64,000 nt of DNA, from the NCBI RefSeq assembly GCF_020497125.1, contig NC_059072.1:274828045-274892044 (forward strand), read 5' to 3'. Each line of letters starts with the position of its first letter. Within the stretch, counting starts at the first letter, position 1. Below the pieces are notes generated by a model. It ran no database searches. It had not been told where the DNA came from and worked only from the letters and a program-made list of their open reading frames with translations. The position numbers were made by a program, and so were the translations under genes. This document shows, one piece after another, positions 22,957 to 33,502 of the stretch. The stretch comes from Mauremys mutica. Taxonomy: Eukaryota; Chordata; Testudines; Geoemydidae.

Positions 22957-23259
22957 CTATATGAAAAGTAGGTCCGCACATATAGGGATTGAACAATAAT
23001 CCTCCAGGGACAATTCAAGAAAGGTCTCATTTAGGTCCTCGAAAAGCCTCCGCAGGAGGTTCCTGGGGAGAGGTGCCTTGTTGGGTGCTCCGTGGAAGCA
23101 CACTCTTCCGCGCCAGGACATCCTTATGTTGATGGGAATCATCGCCTCCACAAGCATGGCCGCATATGGTCCTGGTCTCTGCAGGGCTTCCCTTAGCATC
23201 CGCTCTTTGTGACTCTGAGGGACCCGCATCAGGGTGATCTCGTTCATGAAATGCTGCAT
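22957..23259 (-). CDS. 100-aa Harbinger accessory protein, copy B (unknown function)
   Basis: Intact 100-codon ORF inside the intron of the Myb/SANT-like gene, on the opposite strand. It begins right after CCCTAATTAG (minus), a likely splice acceptor. A conserved GGTAAGCC donor-like site lies about 230 bp upstream and an inverted CCAAT box (ATTGG) further up, as in copy C. AATAAA (minus) lies at 22898-22893, so a transcript would end about 24 bp from the Myb/SANT donor. Against copy C, 75 of 100 residues match and 27 of those codons differ silently (hand count). The most constant part is RMLR...RPGPYAAMLVEAM through RMSWRGRVCFHGAPNK to LEDY and SIPIC-x-DLLFI. No signal peptide or membrane segment. 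A BEN-like fold is a guess only. Confidence 0.82.
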   Translation of the reverse strand: MQHFMNEITLMRVPQSHKERMLREALQRPGPYAAMLVEAMIPINIRMSWRGRVCFHGAPNKAPLPRNLLRRLFEDLNETFLELSLEDYCSIPICADLLFI

Positions 23260-23723
23260 CTAATTAGGGCAATTAGTGTATTGTTACTGTTGTGAATGGT
23301 TGACTTTTACTTTGCATAACAATGACCCTCGCTTAACAGCCACGTGTTGTAGGCCACATAGGAAAAGCATACATTGATCTTTCCTGTGCACTGGCGGGAG
23401 TGGCTGGAAAAGGGTCAGAGTATATGATTTCCAGATTGCCTTTAGCGGGAGGGCACAGCTATCCATTAACTGATAAGCAGAATGTACTGTAAGGCTTACC
23501 AGGACTGTCTGCTAGACGGATTCAGCTGTCTCTCCCCACTTGTCCGCTCTCCTGTGCAATGCCGCAGCCAATGAGAGCGTATTCCGAAATCTCGAACTTG
23601 TCCTGAGATCTCGTGAGACTTGTTGCCCTGTATGGTCTTGTTCAGAGAAACTGACTAGACTGTGTTCACTGTTCGCAAACATGTATCTGTTCAAGGAAAT
23701 CAGTTACTTTTCCCATCACACAG

Positions 23724-24154
23724 CTTCGGCTCTTTCCCGGACTGCCCCGGCATCCCCCTCGCAGAGGCTGGCGCAGATTAGGCGGCGAAAGAAAAAGACT
23801 AGGGACGAGATGTTCGCGGAACTGATGGCTTGCTCCAGAGCCGAGGCGGCAGAGCACAGACAGTGGAGGGAGACCCTATGTCAACAGCATCGCACACACA
23901 TCGAACGGGAGGACAGGTGGCGGCAGGAAGACCAGCAGGCGACTCAAACGCTGCTTGGGCTAATGAGGGAGCAAACGGACATGCTCCGGCGCCTTGTTGA
24001 TATTATGCAGGACCGCAGGCAGGAGGACAGAGCCCCTCTGCAGTGTATCTGCAACCGCCCTCCCCCGCCAAGAAGTCCTGCCCCCCCCTCACCCAAAAGT
24101 ACAAGACGGAGGGGCGGTAGGGGCCGTGAGAACTGTCACTGCACCACTGCATAG
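23724..24154 (+). CDS. Myb/SANT-like DNA-binding protein, exon 2, copy B
   Basis: Second exon. The acceptor TTACTTTTCCCATCACACAG ends at 23723, and the two bases CT complete a codon with the G left by exon 1, giving a continuous 335-residue protein (577+431 nt). The exon encodes a basic patch RRRKKKTRDEMFAELM, then a long charged helix likely to form a coiled coil (AEAAEHRQWRETL, EREDRWRQEDQQATQTLLGL, MREQTDMLRRLVDIMQDRRQ), then a Cys- and Pro-rich tail ending in an Arg/Gly stretch. Similar tails end many sauropsid Myb/SANT-like proteins, which supports the splice. It probably mediates multimerisation or contact with the nuclease. ATTAAA at 24262-24267 is a likely poly(A) signal. Confidence 0.85.
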
Positions 24155-25076
24155 CGCTAATGTACCACACACCTCTCACGCTATAAATTTGTAGAAGTGC
24201 TTCCCTTACAGGCTCACCCAGTCCCAAATCCAAGTTTCATCCCCCCAGTGTGTATTAGATTATTAAAAGCTGTTTGCTGTTATTCACTGTTTCGGTCACG
24301 TCTTTCGTGTCAGAGGATTTTTTTGTGTATGGGGGGTGGGAGGGGATTTATAATTGCATGGTATAGCCTACATTACCAGGGTACAGACTTGGGGCCATGA
24401 TCAACTGCAGGGCACACACACACTGCAGTCAGTAGGCACCAGGGTCACTCTGTGTGGTGTATGCTGCCCCGGGTCATTCTGTGATGTGTATGCTTGTCCA
24501 GGGTCCTAGCGCCTGCCACCCCCTTAATGTTAAGGCACGCTGCCCTTACCATGCACTTCCACCGTAGCAACGAGCCTCTCCACTGCCCTGAGCCCCAACA
24601 AGAGCCCTCATCCACGGACAGATACTCACCCTTCCCCCAAACCCCTCACCCCTTCCTACGCCCAAACCCGCAGCCCACTGCCGTCATCCAAACCCCTATC
24701 CAAAGAAGGCACCACTCGCCCCTTCCTGCAAACCCACCCCTTCCTGCAAACCCTCCCCTTCATGCACAACCACTTGCAACCGTCCCCCACCCCAGAGACC
24801 TATGTAGGAGCAGGAGGATGTCATTCCTCTATGGAACAAGCGGTCTGTACATCAGTGCACACCGTGCCCAGCACAGTATGCGTCCATGTTTCAACACCTG
24901 AACAGAAATGCAAAGTAAAACAAAGATTTATTAATAATGAGTGTTACAATTAATTTGCTTTAAAACGTGCTTTGGAAGTGGGGGAAACTTGGAGAACGGG
25001 GTATGTAACCGCAGATCGAAATCGACACATACAGACACAGGCCCAGGGTCAGTTTCTCTTGAAAGCAAGTGGAGAG
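24155..25076. other. Convergent 3' UTRs of Harbinger copy B
   Basis: Region between the converging Myb/SANT-like and HARBI1-like genes. It holds ATTAAA (plus, 24262) and an AATAAA for the minus-strand nuclease gene near 24930, read on plus as TTTATTAAT. A pyrimidine-rich stretch at 24590-24800 includes short repeats of CCCCTTCCTGCAAACC. No additional conserved ORF seen. Confidence 0.7.
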
Positions 25077-26360
25077 TCATAGGTTACCCTGCTCTCCGAG
25101 GAAACTTGCTTTCAAAGCCTCCCGGATACACAGCGCTTCCCGCTGGGATATTCTCTCGGCACGGGTGTCTGGCTGAGCGTAAACTGCAGCCAGGCGATTT
25201 GCCTCAACCTCCCATCTGGACAAAAAGGTCTCGCCCTTGCTCTCACAGAGATTGTGTAGCACACAGCAAGCAGCAATAACTACGGGGATATTCTTTTCGC
25301 CGATGTCCGAGCGAGTCAATAAGCTCCGCCATCTCCCCTTGAGACGTCCGAAAGCACACTCCACCACCATTCTGCACTTGCTCAGCCGGTAGTTGAAGAG
25401 TTCCTTCTCTCTGTCCAAGGCGCCTGTATAGGGCTTCATGAGCCAGGGCATTAGCAGGTATGCTGGGTCCCCGAGGATCACTGTAGGCATCTGCACATCC
25501 CCAACCGTTATTTTGTGGTCCGGGAAGAAAGTACCTGCCTGGAGGCATTTAAACAGACCAGAGTTCCTGAACACACGCGCGTCATGAACCTTGCCCGCCC
25601 ACCCAACGAAGATGTTGGTAAAACGTCCCCTATGGTCTACCAGTGCTTGCAGCACCATTGAAAAGTAGCCCTTTCGGTTAATGTACTCGCTGGCCTGGTG
25701 GGCTGGTGCCAGGATAGGGATGTGAGTCCCATCTATAGCCCCACCGCAGTTTGGGAATCCCATCGCGGCGAAGCCATCTATGATGTCCTGGACGTTTCCG
25801 AGAGTCACTACCTTTGAGAGAAGTTGCTCAACGATTGCGTGGGCTACTTCAATCACAGCAACCCCCACGGTAGATTTGCCCACGCCAAAGTGGTTCGCTA
25901 CTGACCGGTAGCTGTCTGGCGTTGCAAGTTTCCAGAGGGCTATGGCCACTCGCTTCTGCACACTCAGGGCTGCTCGCATCCGGGTGTCCTGGCGCTTCAG
26001 GGCAGGGGACAGCAAGTCACACAGTTCAAGGAAAGTGCCCTTACGCATCCTGAAGTTTCGCAGCCACTGTGATTCATCCCAGACCTGCAGCACTATGCGG
26101 TCCCACCAGTCCGTGCTTGTTTCCCGGGCCCAGAATCGCTGTTCCACACCATGAACTTGACCCATTGCCACCATGATATCCACTGCGCGGCGTACCCTGC
26201 TTTGTGAGAGGTCTGCGCCACTCTGTGAATTCCTGTCCTCACCGCGCTGCCGGAGCCTCCTCGCACGATTTCTCAGCAGCTGACTGTGGAAGAGGTGGAC
26301 GATAAGGTGCGAGGAGTTGACAACGGCCATAACTGCAGCGATGATCGCAGCGGGCTCCAT
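25077..26360 (-). CDS. HARBI1-like Harbinger nuclease, copy B
   Basis: DDE-type nuclease of PIF/Harbinger, 427 residues from the MEPAAI start at 26360. An in-frame Met at 26468 would add 36 residues, but the MEPAAI start is the one aligned with copy C. Catalytic landmarks in order: NCGGAIDGTHIPI (first Asp), ILGDPAYLLMPW (second Asp), CRMVVECAFGRLKGRW (Glu). Before them a helix-turn-helix-like segment YRSVANHFGVGKSTVGVAV suits DNA binding. The enzyme cuts at element ends and integrates into TNA/TTA-type targets, consistent with the TAA duplication here. The frame is uninterrupted, 93% or so identical to copy C by eye. AATAAA follows downstream on the minus strand. The partner is the Myb/SANT-like protein in the same element. 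Confidence 0.93.
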   Translation of the reverse strand: MEPAAIIAAVMAVVNSSHLIVHLFHSQLLRNRARRLRQRGEDRNSQSGADLSQSRVRRAVDIMVAMGQVHGVEQRFWARETSTDWWDRIVLQVWDESQWLRNFRMRKGTFLELCDLLSPALKRQDTRMRAALSVQKRVAIALWKLATPDSYRSVANHFGVGKSTVGVAVIEVAHAIVEQLLSKVVTLGNVQDIIDGFAAMGFPNCGGAIDGTHIPILAPAHQASEYINRKGYFSMVLQALVDHRGRFTNIFVGWAGKVHDARVFRNSGLFKCLQAGTFFPDHKITVGDVQMPTVILGDPAYLLMPWLMKPYTGALDREKELFNYRLSKCRMVVECAFGRLKGRWRSLLTRSDIGEKNIPVVIAACCVLHNLCESKGETFLSRWEVEANRLAAVYAQPDTRAERISQREALCIREALKASFLGEQGNL

Positions 26361-27399
26361 GCTCGCAGTGCTGTGGCGTACGCGCTGTAACCGACAAGAG
26401 AAGGGCGCGAACAGATTTCCCGCCGGAGCTTTCAGGGAGGGAGGGCGTGATTGACGGTTCAATGACAACAGTTACCCAAAAGCACCCTCGACACATTTTT
26501 CCCCCAGGAGGCATTGGGAGCTCTACCCAGCATTCCAATGGGCAGCGGGGACTGCGGGAACTGTGGGATAGCTTCCCACAGTGCACCGCTTCCAAAGTCG
26601 ACTCCAGCCCCGTTACTGTGGACTCAGAAATTCGAATTAGTGTATTTACTGTGGATACACAAATTCAACTTCATAAGATCGAATCCACAAATTCGACTTA
26701 AGTAGATTCGAAATAGTCTTGTAGTGTAGACAAGGCCTAAGACTAAGACAGACTAAGACAGGAGTCTAGCCTGTAAAGAGAAATAACTGGAATTCTAAGC
26801 TACAGAAACTATGCAACTTGCCCAAAAGAGCATTTAGGGTGAGAAATTATTTCTAGAAACCAGTCTCTTTAAGATCTTAAGCTTAGTATGTGTGTTTTGT
26901 TTTATTTGCTTAGTAATCTGCTTTATTCTGTTTGTTATCCCTTATAATCACTTAAAAACTGCCTTTTATAGTTAATACACTTGTTTTTGTTTATTATTAA
27001 ACCTAGTTTGTGCAATTTATAACGAGGGGAGGGGAAGAAGTTGTGTATATCTTCCTCCACATTGAGAGAGGGGGCGAATTTATGAGCTTATGTTGTACAG
27101 ATTTCTCTACAGTGCAAGACAATATTATTTTGTGTGTACTTTCCAGAGGGGAGGTGCACTTGAGTGCTGGGCAATTTCCTAGCTGAGTCTTCCCATAAAG
27201 AGATGTTTGAAGACTCCATGATTCTACAGCTGGTGCGTCCCTGCCTGTGTGTGTGTGTCTGTGTGTGCTGCCAGAGACTGGAGAGCCTAATTCTGCAAAA
27301 CACGGTGAGGGAGACCAGGCTAGTGGAGCAGGCAGGCTAAGTGAAATCCCAGTACAGCAGGTGTCATCCTGGACGCGGGGTCTAACCCATCATAGCCCC

Positions 27400-29259
27400 T
27401 ACTTACATATGATCAGTGCTGAATTAAACTGTCTCTGTGTGGTACTCTAAGACTGGTGTTCAAATGTGCTTGCCTGTGCTTGTCCTGGGGAAATGAGCTT
27501 AATAGTTTGTATTACAAGAGTGCTAAGAGGAGTGCAGATACTGGTAGAGAATGTATCTGGAGGTTCCTGTTTATTTATTTGGATTTAAAAGCATCCAACT
27601 AAAAGCCCTTGGTGCCCTGACATTACTTAACTAACATCCAACTTTATAGACTTCAGACAGCCTGACACCCTGATAAAATCCAGTTGCAAACAACCCCCCT
27701 CATTCCACCTCAGACCATATCTCTCTATTAATTTATTTCCCCAAGTGCCCCCCACCAAAAGACTAGCCTTGCAGCATGTCCTGAAGTCCAACAAATTTTT
27801 TGGATCAAGGAGACAGTGAATTCCAAAGCCAAAGGAAATTCACAGGGAACACCCTCTTCTGGTAAAAATCTGTGCACAAAGTATCCTGTAATGGAACCTT
27901 GTTTACTCTACTAAATATTTTTTTATATTAACTTTGTAGTACTTATTCCCATATTCACCAAAATTGTACTTACAAGTTTAGCCATCAGAAATAAATGTTA
28001 TGCGGCTTGCACTCAAGTTATAGTTTCAGTTAGTTCAGCAACAGCACTGTATGGTGGAAACGTGGGCTATATAAATGTTCTATGTGTAAAAGCTAGCAGA
28101 GTCTAGCATAAAGGACAGTCATATTCCCATGAATCTGTTGAAGACATAAAATGGAATTATTTACATTTTTTATCATAATAAACACATAATTATTGTGTGT
28201 ACATTTCTAATGGGCTTTTGGCAAAGATATACTAGCTTAGGCAGTTCAGATATGGGCAGACCTGAAATATGTATTTCAAGCATTATAGGCTTGTATGAAA
28301 AGCGCTCTTTGTGTCCTTTTAATTGACACACACACACACACACACAAAAACCCTTCATCAGACTATCAGTAGGAAGAATGTGCTAACTCATTGGTATTGT
28401 GTCAAGGAGTAGTCACAATAGAATCTGCTCTTGCTTTCATTTCTGCTGTCTTGACATCCTCTCCTAGCTGTTCATGCCATTGCACATGCCCCAGTGATCA
28501 CAGGGTACCTGGAATTATTAATTCCCCAAAAAGAGAGAGCCCTGTTTCTTTCATTTCCAATAAAAATACAATAAAGGAGCCACAACACACTTCCAATTGC
28601 ACATGTCAATAGAGCTTTTGAGGACAGATACTGAAAAGAACAAAGAGAAAGTGGGGAAATGTTGATAAAAGGTAAAACAGGATTTCACACTGTGTTAATG
28701 CTAAGAATATTGTAACTATTGCAGGGTAAAGGGTAAAATCAAATAGATATGAAAATTTTTCTGCTTTATAGAAATAAGACAGTTGGAAGACTAGTAAGGG
28801 CCTTTTTTTGCATTTCCTAGTCAGAAAAATGGCTCCTTCTTCATTGTACAGACGAACCCAATTGTGTTGTTCCAGGTGGTAAAAGTAAAATGAAACAATC
28901 CATATTTAATCAACAAATCAGCTTTGTGTTCAAGAACTGAAGTATGTTATGCTAAGCATCATGCATACAACACCTGCAAATAAAGGCTCAGCTGTTGACA
29001 GCTTTGTGTGTCATGCTTTACTTCATAAACAGTCACATTTATGGTAGTGGGACTGTCTGAGTAGTAAGGTACATTTGAATGTAAGAGTGGTAAAAGCTGG
29101 CCTGTAATGCCAAGAGCCTCCCCTTCTGCCTCAAAACACAGAGCAGACTTCCCATGCAAGAATCCTTCTTGTAGTGACCCTCAACAGCCCTATCACCAGG
29201 CCTTGTTCCCTAGGCAGAAGAGGCTTTTGGGAGTGGATTGGGGGGCTGAGCGGGGAACT
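27400..29259. other. Unassigned sequence with an (AC)n tract
   Basis: (AC)n microsatellite at 28326-28346. Otherwise no gene or recognised transposon; short ORFs only. Confidence 0.5.
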
Positions 29260-29267
29260 AATTATAC

Positions 29268-29548
29268 CAGGGATTGGCAACCTTTGGCACACAGCTCGCC
29301 AGGGTAAGCCCCCGGCAGGCCGGGCCGTTTTGTTTACCTGCCATGTTCACTGGTTCGGCAGATCGCGGCTCCTACTGGCCGCGGTTCGCCACTCCAGGCC
29401 AATGGAGACTGCAGGAAGCAGCGGCCAGCACATCCTTTGGCCCGCGCTGCTTCCTGCAGCTCCATTGGCCTGGAGCAGCGAACCAAACTGGCCCGGCCCG
29501 CCAGGGGCTTACCCTGGTGAGCTGCATACCAAGGGTTGCTAATCCCTG
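29268..29548. mobile_element. hAT foldback MITE, copy 2
   Basis: 281-bp GC-rich palindromic element with CAGGGATTGGCAACC...AATCCCTG ends. It is flanked by AATTATAC (29260-29267) and AATTAGAC (29549-29556), an 8-bp duplication with one difference. The two arms, for example GCTCGCCAGGGTAAGCCCC and its inverted partner near 29500, would form a long hairpin. ORFs here on both strands are shadows of the palindrome. Confidence 0.9.
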
Positions 29549-29556
29549 AATTAGAC

Positions 29557-30216
29557 TTTGCAGCACCATTGCCTTCTCAGCTCTTGATTTTCCATACAGA
29601 AGTCTGGGAGGGTGTTAATTCATTGAAGCTATATACTTGTGGGTCCCCTCTGACTGTTATCAGCTCAACTATTCAGTATTTTGTAGGATTTAAATAGCCA
29701 TGGGCAATTTTCGAATTATGGTGATTCTTATTCACTATCAGCAAACCCTCTCAAGTATTATTTGCAGCTCACACTGTAGTTTCATCCATACAACAAGGTA
29801 GTTCTGCTAAATAAGATAAGTTTTGAATCACTGAGTGCACAGATGCTAAATAATGCTACCAGGCTGCTATATTAAGTATCGGGTGTCATTCCAAAAAGCA
29901 TCAATTACAAAAACTGGCTGTGACCTTTGAGAATAGTCTGGATTTTATCTAGGTTTTCTATAAAGCAAGCAGCTACCAATGGATTATAAAGTTTAGAGAA
30001 TGTGTTTACATGCATTAATGGGACATCCTTTTGGTCTTGAAGCATTGGCAATAAAACAAATGTTGTCATAGCAAAAGGAAATGGATCACACAGTTTTCCT
30101 AAAAGGACTTTCTAATTCCAAGAGCCTACACTCTGTAATATACATACAGTGACTATAATAATTGGACCCTATTAAATGAAAAAAAAGCAGAAGCATGAAC
30201 ACCCAAACATAAACAC
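29557..30216. other. Unassigned AT-rich sequence
   Basis: No gene or clear repeat recognised. Confidence 0.5.
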
Positions 30217-30579
30217 TAAGGGCTTGTCTACACTACAGGACTATTTCGAATCTACTTAAGTCGAATTTGTGGATTCGACCTTAATAAGTCGAATTTGTGT
30301 ATCCATACTAAATACACAAATTCGAACTTCTTAGTCCACATTCACGGGGCCAGCTTCGACTTTGGAAGCGGTGCACTGTGGGAACCTATCCCACAGTTCC
30401 CGCACTCCCCGCTGCCCATTTGAATTGTGGGATTTCCCCCCAATGCATGCTGGGGGGAAAAATGTGTCGTCATTGAACCGTCAATCCCGCCCTCCCTGTC
30501 TTCCTTGAAAGCGCCGGCGGGAAATCTGTTCGCGCCCTTCTCTGGTCGGTTACAGCGTGGACGCCACAGCACTGCGAGC

Positions 30580-31851
30580 ATGGAGCCCGCTGCGATCATC
30601 GCTGCACTTATGGCCGTTGTCAACTCCTCGCACATTATCGTCCACCTCTTCCACAGTCAGATGCTGAGAAACCGGGCGAGGAGGCTCCGGCAGCACGGTG
30701 AGGAGAGTGGCGCAGACCTCTCACAAAGCAGGGTACGCCGGGCAGTGGAGATCATGGTGGCAATGGGTCAAGTTCATGGTGTGGAACGGCGATTCTGGGC
30801 CCGGGAAACAAGCACAGACTGGTGGGACCGCATAGTGCTGCAGGTCTGGGATGACACAGAGTGGCTGCGAAACTTCAGGATGCGTAAGGGCACTTTCCTT
30901 GAACTGTGTGACTTGCTGTCCCCTGCCCTGAAGCGCCAGGACACAAGGATGCGAGCAGCCCTGACTGTGCAGAAGCGAGTGGCCATAGCCCTCTGGAAAC
31001 TTGCCACGCCAGACAGCTACCGGTCAGTAGCGAACCACTTTGGCGTGGGCAAATCTACCGTGGGGATTGCTGTCATTCAAGTAGCCCACGCAATCGTTGA
31101 GCAACTGCTCTCAAAGGTAGTGACTGTCGGAAATGTCCAGGCCATCATAGATGGCTTCGCCGCGATGGGATTCCCAAACTGCGGTGGGGCTATAGATGGG
31201 ACTCACATCCCTATCCTGGCACCAGCCCACCAGGCCAGCGAGTACATTAACCGAAAGGGCTACTTTTCAATGGTGCTGCAAGCTGTGGTGGACCATAGGG
31301 GACGTTTTACCAACATCAACGTCGGGTGGGCGGGCAAGGTTCATGATGCGCGTGTGTTCAGGAACTCTGGTCTGTTTATACGCCTCCAGGCAGGCACTTT
31401 CTTCCCGGACCACAAAATAACGGTTGGGGATGTGCAGATGCCTACAGTGATCCTCGGGGACCCGGCCTACCCGCTAATGCCCTGGCTCATGAAGCCCTAT
31501 ACAGGCGCCTTGGACACTGAAAAGGAACTCTTCAACTACCGGCTGAGCAAGTGCAGAATGGTGGTGGAGTGTGCTTTCGGACGTCTCAAGGGGAGATGGC
31601 GGACCTTACTGACTCGCTCGGACATCAGCGAAAAGAATATCCCCGTAGTTATTGCTGCTTGCTGTGTGCTCCACAATCTCTGTGAGAGCAAGGGCGAGAC
31701 CTTTTTGGCCGCTTGGGAGGTTGAGGCAAATCGCCTGGCTGCTGTTTACGATCAGCCAGACACCCGTGCTGAGAGAATATCCCAGCGGGAAGCGATATGC
31801 ATCAGGGAGGCTTTGAAAGCGAGTTTCCTCGCAGAGCAGGGTAACCTGTGA
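30580..31851 (+). CDS. HARBI1-like Harbinger nuclease, copy C
   Basis: 423-residue DDE nuclease starting at MEPAAI (30580). An in-frame upstream Met at 30427 lies in sequence that is 5' UTR in copy B. Catalytic blocks GAIDGTHIPI, ILGDPAYPLMPW and VVECAFGRLKGRW are complete, with the same helix-turn-helix-like VANHFGVGKSTVG segment. Compared with copy B it lacks four residues after RRLRQ and differs at roughly thirty positions, mostly conservative. AATAAA lies near 31950. The intact frame and the perfect TAA duplication are compatible with recent activity, though activity cannot be judged from sequence alone. Confidence 0.93.
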   Translation: MEPAAIIAALMAVVNSSHIIVHLFHSQMLRNRARRLRQHGEESGADLSQSRVRRAVEIMVAMGQVHGVERRFWARETSTDWWDRIVLQVWDDTEWLRNFRMRKGTFLELCDLLSPALKRQDTRMRAALTVQKRVAIALWKLATPDSYRSVANHFGVGKSTVGIAVIQVAHAIVEQLLSKVVTVGNVQAIIDGFAAMGFPNCGGAIDGTHIPILAPAHQASEYINRKGYFSMVLQAVVDHRGRFTNINVGWAGKVHDARVFRNSGLFIRLQAGTFFPDHKITVGDVQMPTVILGDPAYPLMPWLMKPYTGALDTEKELFNYRLSKCRMVVECAFGRLKGRWRTLLTRSDISEKNIPVVIAACCVLHNLCESKGETFLAAWEVEANRLAAVYDQPDTRAERISQREAICIREALKASFLAEQGNL

Positions 31852-32600
31852 CTGTCCACTTGATTTTAAGAGAGCCTGATCATAAACCAAGTTTTCCCCA
31901 CTTCCCAAGGACGTTTTAAAACTAAGGACATGTTTTAGTAATTAATAATAAATCTTTCGTTGACTTTGCATTTCTGTTTATTCGTTGAAACATGGAAGCA
32001 TTCTGTGCTGGTTAAGGTGTGCACTGATGGGTGGGTTTGCAGGAAGGGGCGAGGGGTGCTGTCCTTGGATAGGGGTTACCATGACGGCTGTGGGTTTGGG
32101 CGTTGGAAGGGGGGAGGGGTGTGGGGGAAGGGTGAGTATCTGCCCCTGGATGAGGTCTCTTTTTGGGGCTCGTGGCACCGGGGAGGATCGTGACTACGGT
32201 CCAAATGCATGTGAAGGGAAGCCTGCCTTTACATTCGGGGATGTCAGGCACCAGGACCCTGCACAAGCATACACATCAAGGAAAGACCCGGGGCAGCATA
32301 CACCACACAGACTGTCCCTGGTGCCTAGTGACTGCAGTCTGTGTGTGCCCTGCAGTTGACCCTGCAGCCAAGTCTGTAGCATGGCACTGTGGGCTATGCA
32401 GTGACATTACAATTCCCCCCCCCCCCCACAGAACAACAGAAAGTCTTCTGACACCAGAAACGTGACGGAAACAGTCAGTAACACCAAACCGCTTTTAATA
32501 ATGTAATACACAGTGGGGGGTTTGAACTTGGAGTTGGGACTGGTTGATGCTGTAAAGAAAGAGCTTGTACAAATTTACAGCGCGACAGTTGTCTCTAACA
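31852..32600. other. Convergent 3' UTRs of Harbinger copy C
   Basis: Equivalent of 24155-25076 in copy B. It contains AATAAA for the nuclease gene near 31950 and, on the minus strand, ATTAAA-like sequence near 32495 for the Myb/SANT-like gene. A poly-C run lies at 32416-32428. No conserved ORF. Confidence 0.65.
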
Positions 32601-33037
32601 TTATCGGTGTGCTGCGGTGCAGGGACAGTTCTCACGGCCCCTACCGCCCCTCCGTCTTGTCACTTTGGGTGAGGGGGGGACAGGACTTCTTGGCGTTGGA
32701 GGGCGGTTGCAGATGCACTGCAGGGGGGCTCTCTCCTCCTGACTGCGGTCTTGCAGAACATCTACAAGGCGCCGGAGCGTCTCCGTTTGCTCCCTCATTA
32801 GACCAAGCAGCGTTTGAGTCGCCTGCTGGTCTTCCTGCCGCCACCTATCCTCCCGTTCCAGGTGTGTGCGATGCTGCTGACACAGGCTCTCCCTCGACTG
32901 TCTCTGCTCTGCCGCCTCCGCTCTGGAGCTGGCCATCAGTTCCTGGAACATGTCGTCCCTTGTCTTTTTCTTTCGGCGTCTAATCCGAGCCAGCCTCTGC
33001 GAGGGGGATGGCGGGGCAGTCCGGGAAGGAGCCGAAG
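32601..33037 (-). CDS. Myb/SANT-like DNA-binding protein, exon 2, copy C
   Basis: Second exon of the copy C gene, joined to 34008-34584. The acceptor (minus) is CTTTTTCACATCACACAG just above 33037; phase matches exon 1, giving a 337-residue protein (577+437 nt). It encodes RRRKKKTRDDMFQELM, a charged helical stretch ending MREQTETLRRLVDVLQDR, and a Pro/Arg-rich tail with CICNRPP, parallel to copy B. Confidence 0.85.
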
Positions 33038-33502
33038 CTGTGTGATGTGAAAAAGTAGGTGATTTCCTTGAACACATACATGTTTGCCAACAGTAAACAC
33101 AGTCTAGTCAGTTTCAGTTAACAAGACCAAAGAGGGAACCAAGTCTCAGGAGATCTCAGAACTAGTCCGAGATTTCGGAATACGCTCTCATTGGCGGCGC
33201 CATTGCACTGGAGAGCGCACAAGCGAGGAAAGATAGCTGCATCCCTCTTGCACAAAGTCCTGGTAAGCCTTACAGTACATACTGCTTATCAGTTACTGGT
33301 TAGCTGTGCTCTCCTGCTAAAGGCAATGTGCAAAGCAGAAAGGATAAGCCTTTAGCAGCCCCTCCCGCCAGCGCACGGGAACGATCAATGCATGCTTGTT
33401 CTCTGTGGACTCTCGCACGTGGCTGTTAGGCGAGGGTCATTGTTATGCAACCTAATTGTAAACCATTAACAATAGTAACACTACACTAATTGCCCTACTT
33501 AG

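Larger units (their letters stand above)
21902..26737. mobile_element. Complete Harbinger element, copy B
   Basis: 4836-bp PIF/Harbinger transposon. The left end is GGCCTGGTCTACACTAGG; the right end inverted is GGCCTTGTCTACACTACA; the target duplication TAA lies at 21899-21901 and 26738-26740. Gene order from left: Myb/SANT-like exon 1 (+), antisense 100-codon ORF in its intron (-), Myb/SANT-like exon 2 (+), then the HARBI1-like nuclease (-) convergent with it. All reading frames are intact. It sits inside a solo LTR, and its orientation is opposite to copy C. Confidence 0.95.
21325..27394 (+). mobile_element. Solo LTR split by Harbinger copy B
   Basis: The left part, 21325-21901, starts TGTGATGTTACACTCC. 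The right part, 26738-27394, ends ACCCATCATA. Both outer flanks carry GCCCC (21320-21324 and 27395-27399), a 5-bp target duplication typical of retroviral and ERV integration. With the Harbinger insertion and its TAA duplicate removed, the LTR is about 1.23 kb. A TATTTAAGG promoter-like box is at about 21751. The terminal CA has become TA. No internal retroviral genes are present, so this is a recombined solo LTR that served as the target for a later Harbinger insertion. Confidence 0.85.

Noticed and set aside
24494..24901. 135-codon Pro-rich ORF
   Set aside because: Falls in the convergent 3' UTR region of Harbinger B; not kept in copy C, where the equivalent is broken and rearranged.
25243..25548. 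Additional ORFs overlapping the nuclease genes on other frames, such as 25243-25548
   Set aside because: They are shadows of the HARBI1-like frame; no independent conservation signal.
29174..29569. Overlapping ORFs of 60-120 codons on both strands
   Set aside because: Produced by the GC-rich palindrome of the foldback MITE, which is low in stop codons.
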